This document shows positions 23,121 to 35,005 of a stretch of DNA of 64,000 nt, one piece after another. Every line of letters begins with the position of its first letter. Position 1 is the stretch's first letter. Source of the DNA: Mesodorylaimus sp. YZB2_4 (Eukaryota > Nematoda > Enoplea > Dorylaimida > Dorylaimidae); NCBI GenBank assembly GCA_030248295.1, contig JASANH010001012.1, positions 62,001-126,000 of the forward strand, given 5' to 3'. Both the position numbers and the translations under genes were made by a program. The notes below the pieces were generated by a model, which was given only the letters and a program-made list of their open reading frames with translations, was not told the DNA's origin and did no database searches.

Positions 23121-25721
23121 TTTTCGCGGCAAGCCTATCTACTTTGGTGAACGACTGTTTGAATCACTTTTTGTACACTTGCAGCAGATAATTTCTGCAA
23201 TCTGGGCTTTGAGATATACAGTATTCTGATTCGCTACTGGAGCTGCACCCTTAATGCAGCAAACGAGCGCGTATTATGATCAATGGCGCTAATTAATGCG
23301 AAAAAAATACCCAATAGTCTGTGCCAGCAGAGGAAGCTCGCAGATGAATGTAATTAAACATCGGTGCGCGACGGGCGTGGGCGACAAATTTTGCCATCTC
23401 CCTATGCCCAGCAGGGGCTCCTTAAGAGTTCAAGGACTTCGAGCTCGAGGCTCGCATAGAATCGTATTAGCAGCATCGAAGCTACTTTATCCTTTTTTCT
23501 TCCCTGTAATAAATAATAACTGAATAAAAACCAGAAAATTTGTTCAATTTTTATTCCTTTTTTTTGAGATTTAACTCTCCTTCTATTGCATTCCCCCAGG
23601 CCAAAGCCTACCGAAGTCTGTAGCATATACGCGCGTGTAAGATGTTGCTGCATCATTATTGTCCACGCATCCCAACCCCTCCTACGTCCCTACATACCTA
23701 GCATGAGTGATGTATGTTATACTCCATTGCGATTTCTATTTAGGTCTCCAAGCTGCATTGACTGAGATTGATATACCTGCTGCTGCCCATGTTTCCCGGG
23801 AGACATGGTTAAAATGCGCATGAGATTAGAGTTGCCTTTCAAAATCGATCACAGCCTTTGCTTGTGACCCATGAAATGGTGCGCTAGGCGTCTGCCCGTT
23901 GCGAGGGCGTCTAGGTGCGTAATACCATAATTTCTAAGGCAGGTTCAGCTCCTACGCTCGTTCTCGTTATTCCGGGTCCAAAGGCCGAACCTCCGTTAGT
24001 TCCTAGCGATAGCTGATATCACGCATCACCCGATGAGGCTCGAAAGTAAAAGAGAGATGCTAACCAGGTATTGGACCAATTCGATGCACATTCGCGATCA
24101 TTCCAGATGGCTTGGCTCTTTATAATCGTGGATCATCAGGCTTTATCAATCATTGTTGGCCTGGAAAATGATAACAATTAAAACCTGGAAAAATATACAC
24201 CGCTACTAGCCCACTCTAAATCGCTAGAGAATCTAGACTTTTTCGACTATGTGCCCGCAAATCTAAATCCTCGCGAAATTTTTAGCAGTCGATTTGCATG
24301 CATTCTTGACGGTATCAGAGAATTAAAATGTTTAATAAAACGCATACTGTCTTTCAAAAAAATTAGGTCTTTGCTATGGGTTATATATGCAATACATAAC
24401 CTACTCAACTTGTATCTCACTTGTGCCCCAGGTATCAGACCCCATTGAAATATTACACCCCTTCACTTATATCTCTCACGGATTAAAGTTTTCTGCAACA
24501 TGAGTAACTATTGCACGCCATGAAATAAATTTGAAGCAGACACTTTGGACTTTGGAATGGAGGCCTACCGTGGGCACAGATATTTTCGTAGGCGAAAATA
24601 CACACCTGGCTGTTATGCTATAAGCCGCCCATAATTACCCCGCTGCCCCACTCCCTCGGGTCGGACCCCTTTGAAATCCTGAATTTCCAGGGATAACGAG
24701 GATTCACGGCAGGTCTCATTTTGCACAGTTCTCATTTTACTGCGTTGCTCCCGCTTCCTTCTCTGATTGTTCAACCCACTCATTCCCCGACATTATTATA
24801 ATAATTGAAACGATTGATCTCTTGGGGCACGAAGCAGAAAATATTGCATGTAAAAGTCATCCATCATCCTTATAACAATGATATTTGGACTTAGATTTCA
24901 TCTAGCAAACGGACTCCATTGAAAATGAGAGCAATATAGAAGCTCTGCGCATATTTATCTTTGATTGAAATTCAAATTTCACCCCTATATTTTTATTAGA
25001 CACAGCCTTTTTGATCATTTCTAGCTGAAACGCTGCCGTAGTAGGTCGATCCAGAAGATGAAGAAAATGATGAAAAGACACAGTCTTCTGGCCGTCGTGC
25101 TCCTCATTATATCCTCAGTATTTCCCGGAACTATGGCTTTTGAACCATTATTGTCGAGAAATACAGCTTTGTAAATTTTTTTTTCTAAAAATACTTGATC
25201 ACGCGATATGATCTGCTGTACTGTGGTGTGCTGACTTTTTGTGCTTTTCAGAAATGATCGATTTCGAACCAGCCATACAATCAGGCCCAGAGAGATGAAA
25301 CCAATCTTCAGCATAAAGAGTGCAGGAAGTGGAAAGATAATTGACAAATTAAGGGAGTCTGGATATCAAAGCAGAACCTTCAACAACTGCCACTTCTCGG
25401 TTGTCCAATGCGCGAGGATCCGTCGCCTAAAGAAACACAAAACAGGCGTCCCTGAAGAAAGATGATATCATGGCAGCAACTGGAACATGATGCTATGAAT
25501 AATTGCGCTGGTAACAATTCGTGGAGATTGAGGGGATGCCCTGATGACACAGCTGTGAATGGATACATGCGGGCTACATATTTCGCGCTCAACGGGCAGG
25601 GGATCCTGTAACTGAATCGATCTCAGCCATTCCGTGAGGGGAAGGCACAACAAATAGGACAAATAGGCTATCTTGGAAGGAAAGCACAAAGAGCCACATA
25701 CTTTTCGAGTTGTCGCACAGT
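23121..25721. other. intergenic, no gene recognised
   Basis: Unique-looking sequence. Frames near 25021-25347 (minus) have hydrophobic ends but no supported gene structure. Confidence 0.45.
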
Positions 25722-26768
25722 AGTGTTAGAAATGACCTCAAGGTCAAGGTCAGAATTTTGTCAAAACCCTGATTGACCGACCCTTGGTCAAAGTCAGGGT
25801 CAAAGTCAAAAAATTTTTTGGGGTCTGGTCAAGGTCAGTGTCAAAGTCAAAAAATTTTTTGGCGTCTGGTCAAGGTCAGGGTCAGGTCAGAAAGTTTTTT
25901 TAGGGGTCGGTCAGGGTCAGGGTCAGGTCAGAATTTCTTACACCCGGTCAGAGTATTCTGACAGCGAAAGAAAGTAAATTTAGTGAAATATTGGTGAAAA
26001 CATTTCAAGCTCCTGCCTTCCCGAGTAGGGATCTGGGGTGCAGTTTTACAGTTCTATCCCAAGGCATGTCCTAAATTCTGGGACAGTCCTAAGTCATTTC
26101 ACAATCAGCTTGGTATCCCACCCAAAGACACCAGGCAGTCATACAGTAAGTTTAGGGCGACCTCGACCCATGTCCTAAGACACTCCCTGGTGTCTTTACA
26201 GTATTTCCCATGCAATGTCTCTTGATCTATGGCAATTTTGAGCTGATCTTTCTGGAGCAACTTTTTGGGCGTCTTGATATTGTGGCATTTTGCGTTAGCT
26301 CTCTCGAGCCGTAAAACTGGTTCTTTTTCAGCTGAACTAAAATTCTGTCGTCCCTTTTTAACCATTGAGGCCAAAAAGAAACGACAGAATGCAATTATCT
26401 ACTTTTCCCAAAGCCGTGAAAACAGCTTTGCATATCTTTTTGAGCTTGATAAAAGTTCAGTTTCTTGGACTGCCCGTGAAATTTCACGTAATGCCAGAAA
26501 ATTGTCAGCTGTAGTGAAATTTCTTGGTAAAATTGCAAACACAGAGAAGCTTTGTTGCTGGTGCCGGTTGGTGGTGTTTGCAAAATTTTTTGTCCGATTA
26601 ATGTCAAGGTCCGAGCCAGAAAATTTACAATTCCTCGAAAGTTCACGGTCAGGTCAGAAAGTTTTTTTCGGTTCTGTCAAGGTCAAGGTCAGGTCAGAAA
26701 ATTTTTAGAAGGGTCGGTCAAGGTCAGGGTCAGGTCAGACAGTGAAAAACCCAGGTCACTGGAACACT
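25722..26768. mobile_element. element with GGTCA-array ends and Myb-like ORF
   Basis: The left end starts AGTGTTAGAAATGACCT and the right end, on the minus strand, AGTGTTCCAGTGACCT. Both continue into GGTCAAGGTCAGGGTCA arrays interrupted by AAAATTTTTT (25733-25960 and 26590-26750). Inside, 26040-26110 resembles the terminal region of the Harbinger remnant at 55660-55745 (GTCCTAAGTCATTTCACAAT in both). Either a Harbinger copy is nested in the GGTCA element, or the arrays belong to it. Confidence 0.55.
26105..26374 (-). pseudogene. Myb/SANT-like transposon protein fragment
   Basis: 89 residues beginning near KKGRQNFSSAEKE, which matches the start of Myb/SANT domains encoded by Harbinger transposons (the usual opening resembles NFS-x-x-E-K). 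The later ERANAKC and a Lys-rich stretch fit the second half. The C-terminal tryptophan region is altered and the frame ends early. No catalytic domain is adjacent, so it is probably decayed. Confidence 0.45.
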
Positions 26769-27875
26769 ATCACATAGCGGACACAGGCTTTTTGGCTGGG
26801 CTGGTCGAATCAAGTTGTGAACACGCTGGTCTGCTTCACTCCGTTATCAGTCTTGCTCGGTTTCCAGTAGAGTTAGCGGAGTAGAGTTGTAGTCTAGCCT
26901 TCTTTCTGTTGTCCCTGCGCCTTGGCTGGACAGACAATCAGGAAACAGGAAAGTGATGAAAAACGTGACCACCGAGTGGGAATCGAACCGTGAGCCAGGA
27001 CAGAAATGCTGTACACATACATAAAGTATGATATGGCAGAGCAAAGTAACATAGAAATTCCATGAATGGAATTCCTAGGGCATCGGAAACAGGGTTTCTT
27101 GCGGGGAACCTTAAATAGCTCCAAAGTCGTTACAACCTTGCAGTAGCATGTACTGAAGTTGCTACCACGCCAATTAAGTTTCAGCATGTGCGAACTCTTT
27201 TTCGATCATGCAATTCGAAAAGCTACAGAAGCTATTTCAGATGGGCTTTCTGTTAGGGTCGACCCAGGGGTTGCCAAGCTGCAATTTTTGACCCCGTTTT
27301 TTATATGAATTAGATGCACCCATTAGTTGTCATAGTGACGCAACAATGCTTTTTTGTGCACACTCGGTTTTAGGATTATCTTAAAAGTTTCTCTGAAAGT
27401 GCTTCAGCGATATTGGCCATAACTCACTAATTTTTGGGTCTTTCCTCATCAAAGACACATCAGCGCTTCGCAAATGGACGAGAAAACAAATGCTTATCAC
27501 GCAAAGTTTCTATCTTTCACCTGTCTCGAGACATTAAGCGCCAAAGTCAGGGTGCCCTCCAAACTGACGACTTTTAGACCTCCTGATCCTTTACGCTAAC
27601 TGGGAGACGGGATTTAACCAATCTTATGTATGCCTGATTCATCTAGCTTTCAGCATGACCCCCCCCCCCCATCGTCTATACTTTAGCTTTTTATTAGATA
27701 TAATATATGCGAAAAACTGCACCCACCCAACTTTAGGGAATTTTCAGAAAAATCCATTTTTGAAAATCGATCAAAGCAAATCGTAAAGTCGCACATTTAT
27801 TTTCGGAAAGAGAATGAAAAATTGCATCGATTGTTTTTTTCGGTTAAAATTCTACATATATAGTTGTGAAAATAG
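26769..27875. other. intergenic with isolated tRNA B-box-like word
   Basis: A minus-strand GGTTCGATTCCCACTCGG word at about 26970-26990 resembles a tRNA B box, without an A box at the right distance. Otherwise nothing supported. A C homopolymer lies near 27661. Confidence 0.4.
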
Positions 27876-28158
27876 AGTGCCGGAAGTAAGCACCTTTCGA
27901 ACTTCCCGCTCCGCGCGCTGCTTATGACAAGAGTGCGGTTTCAGCTGCTTCCTATGGATATCGCGAGATTATATATAATTTTTCACTTTTTCACCATATA
28001 TCGATCTAATTTTCTACTAGAGTATCTGTCTTTTGTGAAAAAGTTGGAAGTCGTATCGTAAATTTACCTATTATTTCCAGAGAAAGCAGCCTAACCCGCA
28101 CTCTTGTCATAAGCAGTGCGCGGGGTGGGAAATTTAAGCGGCGCGTACTTCTAGCACT
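27876..28158. mobile_element. 283-bp MITE with imperfect TIRs of about 80 bp
   Basis: The left arm contains GCTTATGACAAGAGTGCGG, and the same word appears on the minus strand in the right arm. The outermost bases are AGTGCCGGAAGTA and, on the other end, AGTGCTAGAAGTA. No coding capacity, and no obvious target duplication. Confidence 0.7.
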
Positions 28159-28821
28159 CGGTGATCGCTACTTTCTTCCTGTTGAAAAAACTGTTGTTTG
28201 GTGCGTCATCCAGCTTGTATATTTTGACTCAGCAGATTTCAGGAACAAAGGTGAGGATTTGCCAGCAGCAAGTAGGATGTGGCCTATGCATGTTAGTACG
28301 CTCGATTTGGGCTTATGTGAGGTGAGGCAGATTAAAATCAGATAAGCGATACGGGAATGCTGTGCAGACGCTACGTCAAGCCTGGTGTCCATAAAGTTTA
28401 ATTAAAAGCTTCAAATTTTTACAGGGCGCTCTTTGTAAAGCGCACCTGACACACATTTCTCTGTGCCCTAGTGTGACTTCTAAAAAACGCGATTGAACGA
28501 GGAATATGTGCGAGCGGTGAGGCTTGAAAAATCATTGCAATCATTCATCCTCACAGTTGCGACTCTATTAAAAGTACACTAAGGTCAAAACACTGTCGAA
28601 TCAAAACACGTCGCACTTATCCGAGTGCTGTAGTAAGTAGAGCCGGTGCACCCGAGTTCGCCTGTATATTCTGAATCAACTTATATGAGCAGTATTGAGA
28701 GGAAATATCAATCAGAAGCCAGAATCTAACGAGTTCTATGTGTTCATCTTGCTTTATTCTTCACCCATAATTTCTATCATCTACAGTAACAACAGCACCA
28801 CTACCGTTTTGCCAAAACAGG
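28159..28821. other. 3' flank of poly-Cys copy E
   Basis: No gene or repeat that I can support. Confidence 0.4.
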
Positions 28822-29609
28822 CTACGCACGTTTGCATCCACCGCCCATGCCCATGCCACCACCCATACCACCACCCATACCACCTCCCATTCCGCCCATG
28901 CACCGCTTGTTCATTCTCTTCTCGGCACTGCGTCCGTTCATGCAGCGTTGTTGGCGGCTGACCTCGGCGTCGCGTTGGAAGAACATTTGTTGCTTGGCCA
29001 TCTTTGCGGCACGCTCGGCCAGAGCACGCTTGCCGCAGCAGCAGCAGCACTTGCAACAACAACAGCAGCAGCAACAGCAGCAGCAACAACAACAGCAACA
29101 GCAGCAGCAGCAGCAGCAACAGCACTTGCAGCAGCAGCAGCAGCCACGCTTCGTCCGGGCCATGCGCTTGTCCGTGCTCGGCTCGAAGTCGGCGCTGTCG
29201 GCGCGTCCAACCAGCTGCAGCTCACGCTTGCCACTCATGCATCGCTTGTTGCGTTCGGCCGATTCCACTTCGCGTTGGATGCGTCCCCAGCCGCCGCCCA
29301 TACCGCCCATGCCCATGTGATGGTCATCACCACCACCACCACCACAGCTGCATCGCTTGGCGCGGGATACGTCCTTGGTTTGGATCGCGAGTGAGGCTTG
29401 TTCGAGAGCTGTAAATGTAAGAGGAAAGTGATTTGATGTGCTGTAAGAGGAAAGGTCATTTGCTCTGTCACCATGAGCTTACCATCATTTTGAGGAAGGG
29501 GAATTTGAAGGGCAGCATCCTGAATGATGTCATCGGTTTCTGCTGGCCGAGCTAGTGCCAATGGGGCCACAATGGCCAAGCACAAGAAACTGATCAAGCC
29601 TCTGTTCAT
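28822..29609 (-). CDS. secreted poly-cysteine peptide precursor, copy E (237 aa, two exons)
   Basis: Exons 29609-29483 and 29408-28822, with a 74-bp phase-1 intron (donor GGTAAGC, acceptor ATTTACAG). The signal peptide starts MNRGLISFLCLAIVAPLALA and is followed by RPAETDD and a Leu/Gln/Pro-rich propeptide like that of copy D. Exon 2 is of the His/Met subtype like A and B, with CMSGKR and a C-terminal peptide one Gly/Met repeat longer. The core is Gly-Cys5-Lys-Cys24-Lys-Cys5-Gly-Lys-Arg. Thus its leader resembles D and its processed region resembles A/B, a mosaic relationship. The start is the only Met ahead of the signal peptide. Confidence 0.85.
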
Positions 29610-29683
29610 TTTTGAGCAAATGGTTCAGGCTGTTTGAGGTTGAGAAGTGATGATGGTCGCTTGATTATTCTTTTTTCCCACTC

Positions 29684-29692
29684 GTTTATATA
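29684..29692 (-). promoter_or_regulatory. TATA box of poly-Cys copy E
   Basis: TATATAAAC on the minus strand, about 75-80 bp before the ATG. Confidence 0.65.
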
Positions 29693-31140
29693 CCCATAAT
29701 TCTTGATGCTGTATTTGGTCACGCGTATGATATGCGTTCATGATCACGATGTTCGTGCCTCTTTATTGAGATTTTTATGTGCGCCGAATGAAAAAATGGC
29801 CAAATCCACCTGTGCAAATAACATAAAACCACTTCGAAGCGTGTTTGGTGTTTTTGCGTGCCCCATTGATTTGTGAAAGAAAATCTGCGCACGTGACTGC
29901 AAAAACGGGCCATATTTTCCTTGCGATGTTTCAAAAAAGTGCTGCGTAAATTAGCACTTGTTACACTGGGGCTTTAGTATCAGGGTGTAGCCAAGGGTTC
30001 TTTAATACTGGGCTTTTAGAACATTCCCATTGCCCATATTCATTTTAGAGTCGAAGTTCAACCCCAAACAATCCAGGGTCGTAGCTGGAAATTTGTGTAA
30101 GCGATAGCACAACCAAATGCTGAATCAGGAATAGCATTCGTTCACCTCAAAGTGTTTTCCTAAGTCAAGTGAGTCAAGAACGCTTGCGCATCGTTCTCGG
30201 ACAGAGGTCAGTAACAGGTCCACCGATGTGCAGAGCGCTGTGAGTGCGACACATTTCCTCTACCAGCAAATAAAGCAGAGTCTATGAATTGCATCAGACT
30301 AAATTTATGTGCTGTAGAGCTCTCCCCTCGAATAGTTCCCCGTTACCAACAATCCCTCAAATAGTTTCTGGGGTAGAATGGGGGCACTTATTTTGTGGCA
30401 GTATGTGTTATGGCTACCATAAAGACCCCTTTATGATGTTTAATACGAGTAGATAAAAAAGAACATACAGCGCTCAAAGAAAAAATTCCATATTCTGCCA
30501 GGGTGTCCAGAAGCTCCCAGGCAAAACTTGCGCGCCAAACTGTAACGGGTTGGACACGGCTGGAATATGGTAACCGCTAAGTGATAAGGTGCCAGTGATG
30601 CTCAGGTACAGTGATGCTTAGGTGCCCTACCTGAAACCATAGCTTACCCTCGGGATCCATGCTAATGGCCCGAGCCTAGCGTTGGGTTGGTCCCGGTGCA
30701 GCAGGATATGCGCCCGGCCTCTCTTCTTGGCCCCCAACTGTCTGGGTCGAGGGTGCGGCCTGTCTGTTTCCTGTTATTGTGCCCATGCCAGTGTCTCGTC
30801 GTGACTGCTCGTGTGCGGCTGCTCAGTAAAGCACTTGCGGATATTGGCTTCTTGTTTTGGGTCGGGCCCAAGCCCTTACAAAACTGTGTTGACAATATTA
30901 TAATTCCCCCTCATACAGTCATAGTTGCCGCGCCTCAGACTTGCTCGAAATTACTACACTCTGTTTTTCATGGACTTATACCTATTTGAAGCTCAGTTTT
31001 TAATTCCTGTACATAGAATAAATGGCTGAAATTTGTGTTAAGAAACGGAGAAATGGAAGTATGAGCGCCCATGTTTTTCATTTATATCGAGCTATTCCTC
31101 AATTTTTTTAGCACTGACAGCAAAATAGCAGGATAGTCAT
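29693..31140. other. intergenic, no gene recognised
   Basis: No supported feature. A GC-rich block near 30660-30880 has the look of a degraded repeat, but I found no second copy. Confidence 0.4.
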
Positions 31141-31420
31141 ACAGTAGAACCCATTTCCAAAGGAGCAAAAAGACCAATAAATCACTCAAATTTCCAGCAC
31201 ATCGATGCGTGTCTCGCCTTGCGATGTGTTTTTCAGTTCCTGATGATGTCTTAAGCTAAGTCGAAATAAGAATAAATGATGTCTAATTTGAGTAATTTAT
31301 TGGTCTTTTTGTTTCTCTGGAAATGTTGCTATAAAGACGCCTCAATTTCTACAGTAGAACTCATTTGGCAAGTGCCAAATGAGTTGTACTGTAGAAACTT
31401 GCCAAATGAGTTCTACTGTA
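31141..31420. mobile_element. foldback/MITE cluster with ACAGTAGAACYCATTT ends
   Basis: ACAGTAGAACCCATTTCC occurs at 31143. 31347-31370 and 31373-31396 form a 24-bp hairpin with one mismatch (TTCTACAGTAGAACTCATTT arm). A third arm copy lies at 31398-31420. An inner inverted pair (AAAAGACCAATAAAT) lies at about 31170 and 31300. The ends resemble Tc1/mariner-type MITEs. Confidence 0.65.
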
Positions 31421-31603
31421 TCCTGCATCCTTATGGCATCCAAACAGGTGCAAGAGGCGACGATAGTCTTAGCCATATTAAGCATGCTTCGATCATGCGA
31501 GAGTACTCGTACTATAATTTTCTATACTCTTGTTTGTTGAGGCGTCACCCACAGAATGACTGTACATGAAAAAAGTAGACAACAAGAAACCGTAGTATCA
31601 TGG

Positions 31604-32386
31604 GTTGCCGTGTGTCCAAGGTTGCCGACCGTCCAGCCTTGCCGACTAATGTATAAGGCTTCGGGAAAGGTCAAATCCGCCCAAGGTTGCCGACTAATAG
31701 TAAGAGGTGCGATAGGCGCGAAATTCAAGCTGTATGAACTATGCTAACTGCATTTTGATTCGTACCTACAATTGCAAAGTCAGGCCACATGTATTCTAAA
31801 TATCGTTTTTGACAGTCAAACCCAGTTTCACTTAAAAAATTGATCCGAAATTCTGTTATTCAGAACGCTCATTCTGTTCTTCCAGTCCAGCCATATGCAT
31901 GGTTGGTCGTCCTTGGACTCTGCCTGCCCGCCAAGGGGGATATACTGATACAAATAAAAATGACTAGGCTGAGTTTGACTTTCGCAAGAGAGCATTTTGA
32001 AAGATGTCTGCGAACTGTATTCATAAATCGAACTGCCCCATAACTTGATGGGCGTCAAAAGGACGCCAGGCACCCGGGGGGGGGGGGAAAAGGAAGGGGG
32101 GGGCCCCCCCCCCAAAGCCGGGGAAAGGTATTCATCTTTCGTGAACACTTTCAGCTAAAATTCCAGAAAATTTTCAAAAAAAGACGCCGCGCCTCTGTTA
32201 CATTCTATGTGGTACAGTGCGCGCAGTTTACGATAAACTTTTATAACAGAGAATGTACTTGCGCATCATGCTTTGTTTACTGTAGATGACCATTGGTCGG
32301 CAACCTTGGACGGGTTTGACCTTACCAATATCCTTATACATAAGTCGGCAACCCTGGACGATCGGCAACCTTGGACATACGGCAAC
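31604..32386. mobile_element. 783-bp element with TIRs of about 100 bp carrying a triplicated motif
   Basis: The left TIR starts GTTGCCGTGTGTCCAAGG and the right TIR, on the minus strand, GTTGCCGTATGTCCAAGG. Each contains three spaced GGTTGCCGAC words and TGTATAAGG between them. The interior includes long G and C homopolymers (32070-32112). No transposase frame is recognised. Confidence 0.75.
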
Positions 32387-35005
32387 TAGAACATATTACA
32401 AGAGACAGAGCAGCAATGAACTGCCAACTGTCTGTTTTGCAATCACACACACGTTCTACCTATTATCCCCCCCCCCCCCCCCCGACTCCTTGCAGGAAGA
32501 AGCTCTATGAGGCCTAAGTGAGGATTTAAAGCGCAGTGCTGTATTTTCTTTGGAAATAAATATATCTCTCCGCAGAAATGACTAACACCAGATCAGTCTC
32601 AGCATTGACACTGTTATTTTACTTCAACTTTTCCTAAATACTCTTCTTGCGCCACACAGAATGGCTTTCACATGCATAGCCGTGGTTCCCCTTACACAAT
32701 TACATAAATTATTTACACATATTACACATTATACATGGTTACACAATTATTATTAAAAGAGGAGTTGACTCAAGCATAAAAACTAAAGAACAAGTGTTTT
32801 ATTCACCTCGAGTGGCAGAATTAAACACGAAAGATTTTTAAAATTATTGTCAAACCATCCGGATTTAAAAACAGTCTCAAAAGCAAATCACGGTCCTATA
32901 CACGCTGTTGCTTTAAAAACACGGTGGTAGCGTACACTAAATAGATTTCAAGCACTTCGTTCATAGCGTTTGGGGAACGTTTACGTGTCGCCAAATCCTA
33001 TTCACTTTATAATCTTCGTAAAAAACCAGAGACAGATTTGGCAGCCTCCTTTAGTGCTGCATTCAAAGCCATTTACGTGAGAGCGGAGTCCTGTCTGGCC
33101 TTCGCATTTAGTTTCCCTTCTTTTGGAATGCATATGAAAGACAATTAGGAGAACCAGTAGGAGGTGGTCATTGTCCAAGAATGATGCACAATTTGTCGTA
33201 AGCCTTGCTGGCCACTTCAGCCCTTTGGTCTGCGTACGTGCCTTGGGTTTCGTCCACGTCTGTGCAACCAGTGAGCGAGGAATTACCATTTTTGGCGAGG
33301 ATACTCCCTCTCTCCTCCTTACCCGCTGTGCCACTGTCTCATCGTGCGTACAGGTCGATCGAAGGTTGATGAATCGACCTCGCATCGAAGCCGGACTTTA
33401 CTCCTGATGACAAACCTCGGCCGTTCGGTCTTCTCGCTACGAGTTATTGGTCAGTATGCCAGAACAGACCAGTTTTTGCCGCCTATGGCCGACGGAGGGA
33501 AAGTATAGCTGGTCACGCTTGTTTTCCCAAGGCGCGCTCCACACTATTCGAATAGCTGTTTTTTGTGATTTCTCGGCCATTATTTTCGACTTTAGCGGGC
33601 TGTTAGGCCGAGATAAGCCTTGCCGAATGCCATTTGAGCATCTGTGACTTTTAGGATCAGTATCTTACATGGAGGTGCGGTTTAGGGGAAATGTTGATGC
33701 TGGTACCGCATGGCGAAGGAATGGTCCATATAGTCGAGGCGTGATAGTTGGTACCGGCCTTTGGTCAAGATGACGCACGGGCGAGGGTGCGAGCGGACAT
33801 CAATCTAAGCTTTTCCCTTGCCCTGCCTCATCATTCCTGTGACCATTTGGAAATCGAGCCGCTCATCATTCATTCCAACTCCATCCATGCCGCCAGACTT
33901 TCATATCCGCGAAAATGATGACATACGTTTGGGCGATTTATTTGATAGGCGCCGCCGCGACGACCAAACGTGCCTCGGCCTGCGGGTTTTTCCTCAATTT
34001 TTTTAAGACTGGAGCTAACATCAGAAATCAGTATTTGCTGGTTGATTAATGAAAGCGCCACACAGTGCATCTGTCCCTCGTCTGTCATCACATCTGTTCG
34101 AGCTGTTTTTATTTTCCTGATCGCCGGTGCAGATTGAATGAAAAATGGGAAATCGGAAATAGACCCGATTCAGACTTTCCTCCGTCTCCTAGTCTTGGAT
34201 CATGTCGCGCCGCGCCTAAACAGGTGTAGTCGGGGCCTTATCGTGATTGTTTTTCGCTTTTACACAGTCCGACAACCTGGCGACGCAATGCCGTTCGAGG
34301 TTTTTTGGTCTTGTTTCTCAACAAATGGGGCAGTGAGGGGAGAGAGGGCAAACAGGAAAGGAGGCGCCATGAGGGTTTTTATGGGATTTTCAACAACATA
34401 TCGGTACGTTATGTCAAGAAACGAGGTGAATGCGAGGCGGGCTTGCTAAGTCGAGTTAGTTTAGAGGAGTTTTGGTTTATGTTGGTTGTTGGAAATAGAA
34501 AAAGAAAGCCAGGTGGCGTCGTTCGGGCGAAGGGTCCTAAACCCCGCTGGGTTCGCCATCTCTTGAGACTCTTGAGCCGCGACAAAACGGCGCTAAGTCT
34601 TTCCAATAAGCATTTTAGCCTAAGAAAACTCAAACAGGGCGGGCTCTCATTTATCTTATGAGTCTTTGCTCCAGCTATCGCTGGTCGTATGGAATTTAGG
34701 TAGTTTAGAAGACGATGTTCAACAGTGTCTGCATGCTGGGCCTAAACCCTGTGCACGCGTCTCAGGTTGCAGAGGCTTTCTAGGATCGGCGACAGCCGGC
34801 TACGACGCGACCTTCGACCGAGAGTACCATCCGTCCCATAATTTGTTCGTTTTTCGAAAACGACGCCGTCGAGAGCGGCTGACCGACGACCCGTCGACGG
34901 TGCGAAAGTTCATATTTCACAACATCCGTTGCTCATTTGCTTCCACTCGCGGGTGCAAGTTCTGGCTATAGTGCCAGTGGTTTTTGGAGTTTTCGAATGC
35001 TCTGA
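32387..35005. other. upstream region of papilin, no gene recognised
   Basis: A C homopolymer at about 32467-32484. Frames at 34138-34661 are open but have no recognisable domain. The last few hundred bases probably hold the papilin promoter and 5' UTR. I see no definite TATA box. Confidence 0.4.

Noticed and set aside
25722..26768. Nuclear-receptor response element cluster (AGGTCA-like words)
   Set aside because: The GGTCA words lie in two arrays at the ends of a TIR-bounded element, so a transposon-end explanation is better.
26968..26990. tRNA or SINE on the minus strand
   Set aside because: Only a B-box-like word is present, without an A box or a second copy.
34138..34661. Coding gene upstream of papilin
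   Set aside because: Overlapping open frames without domain, signal peptide or splice support.
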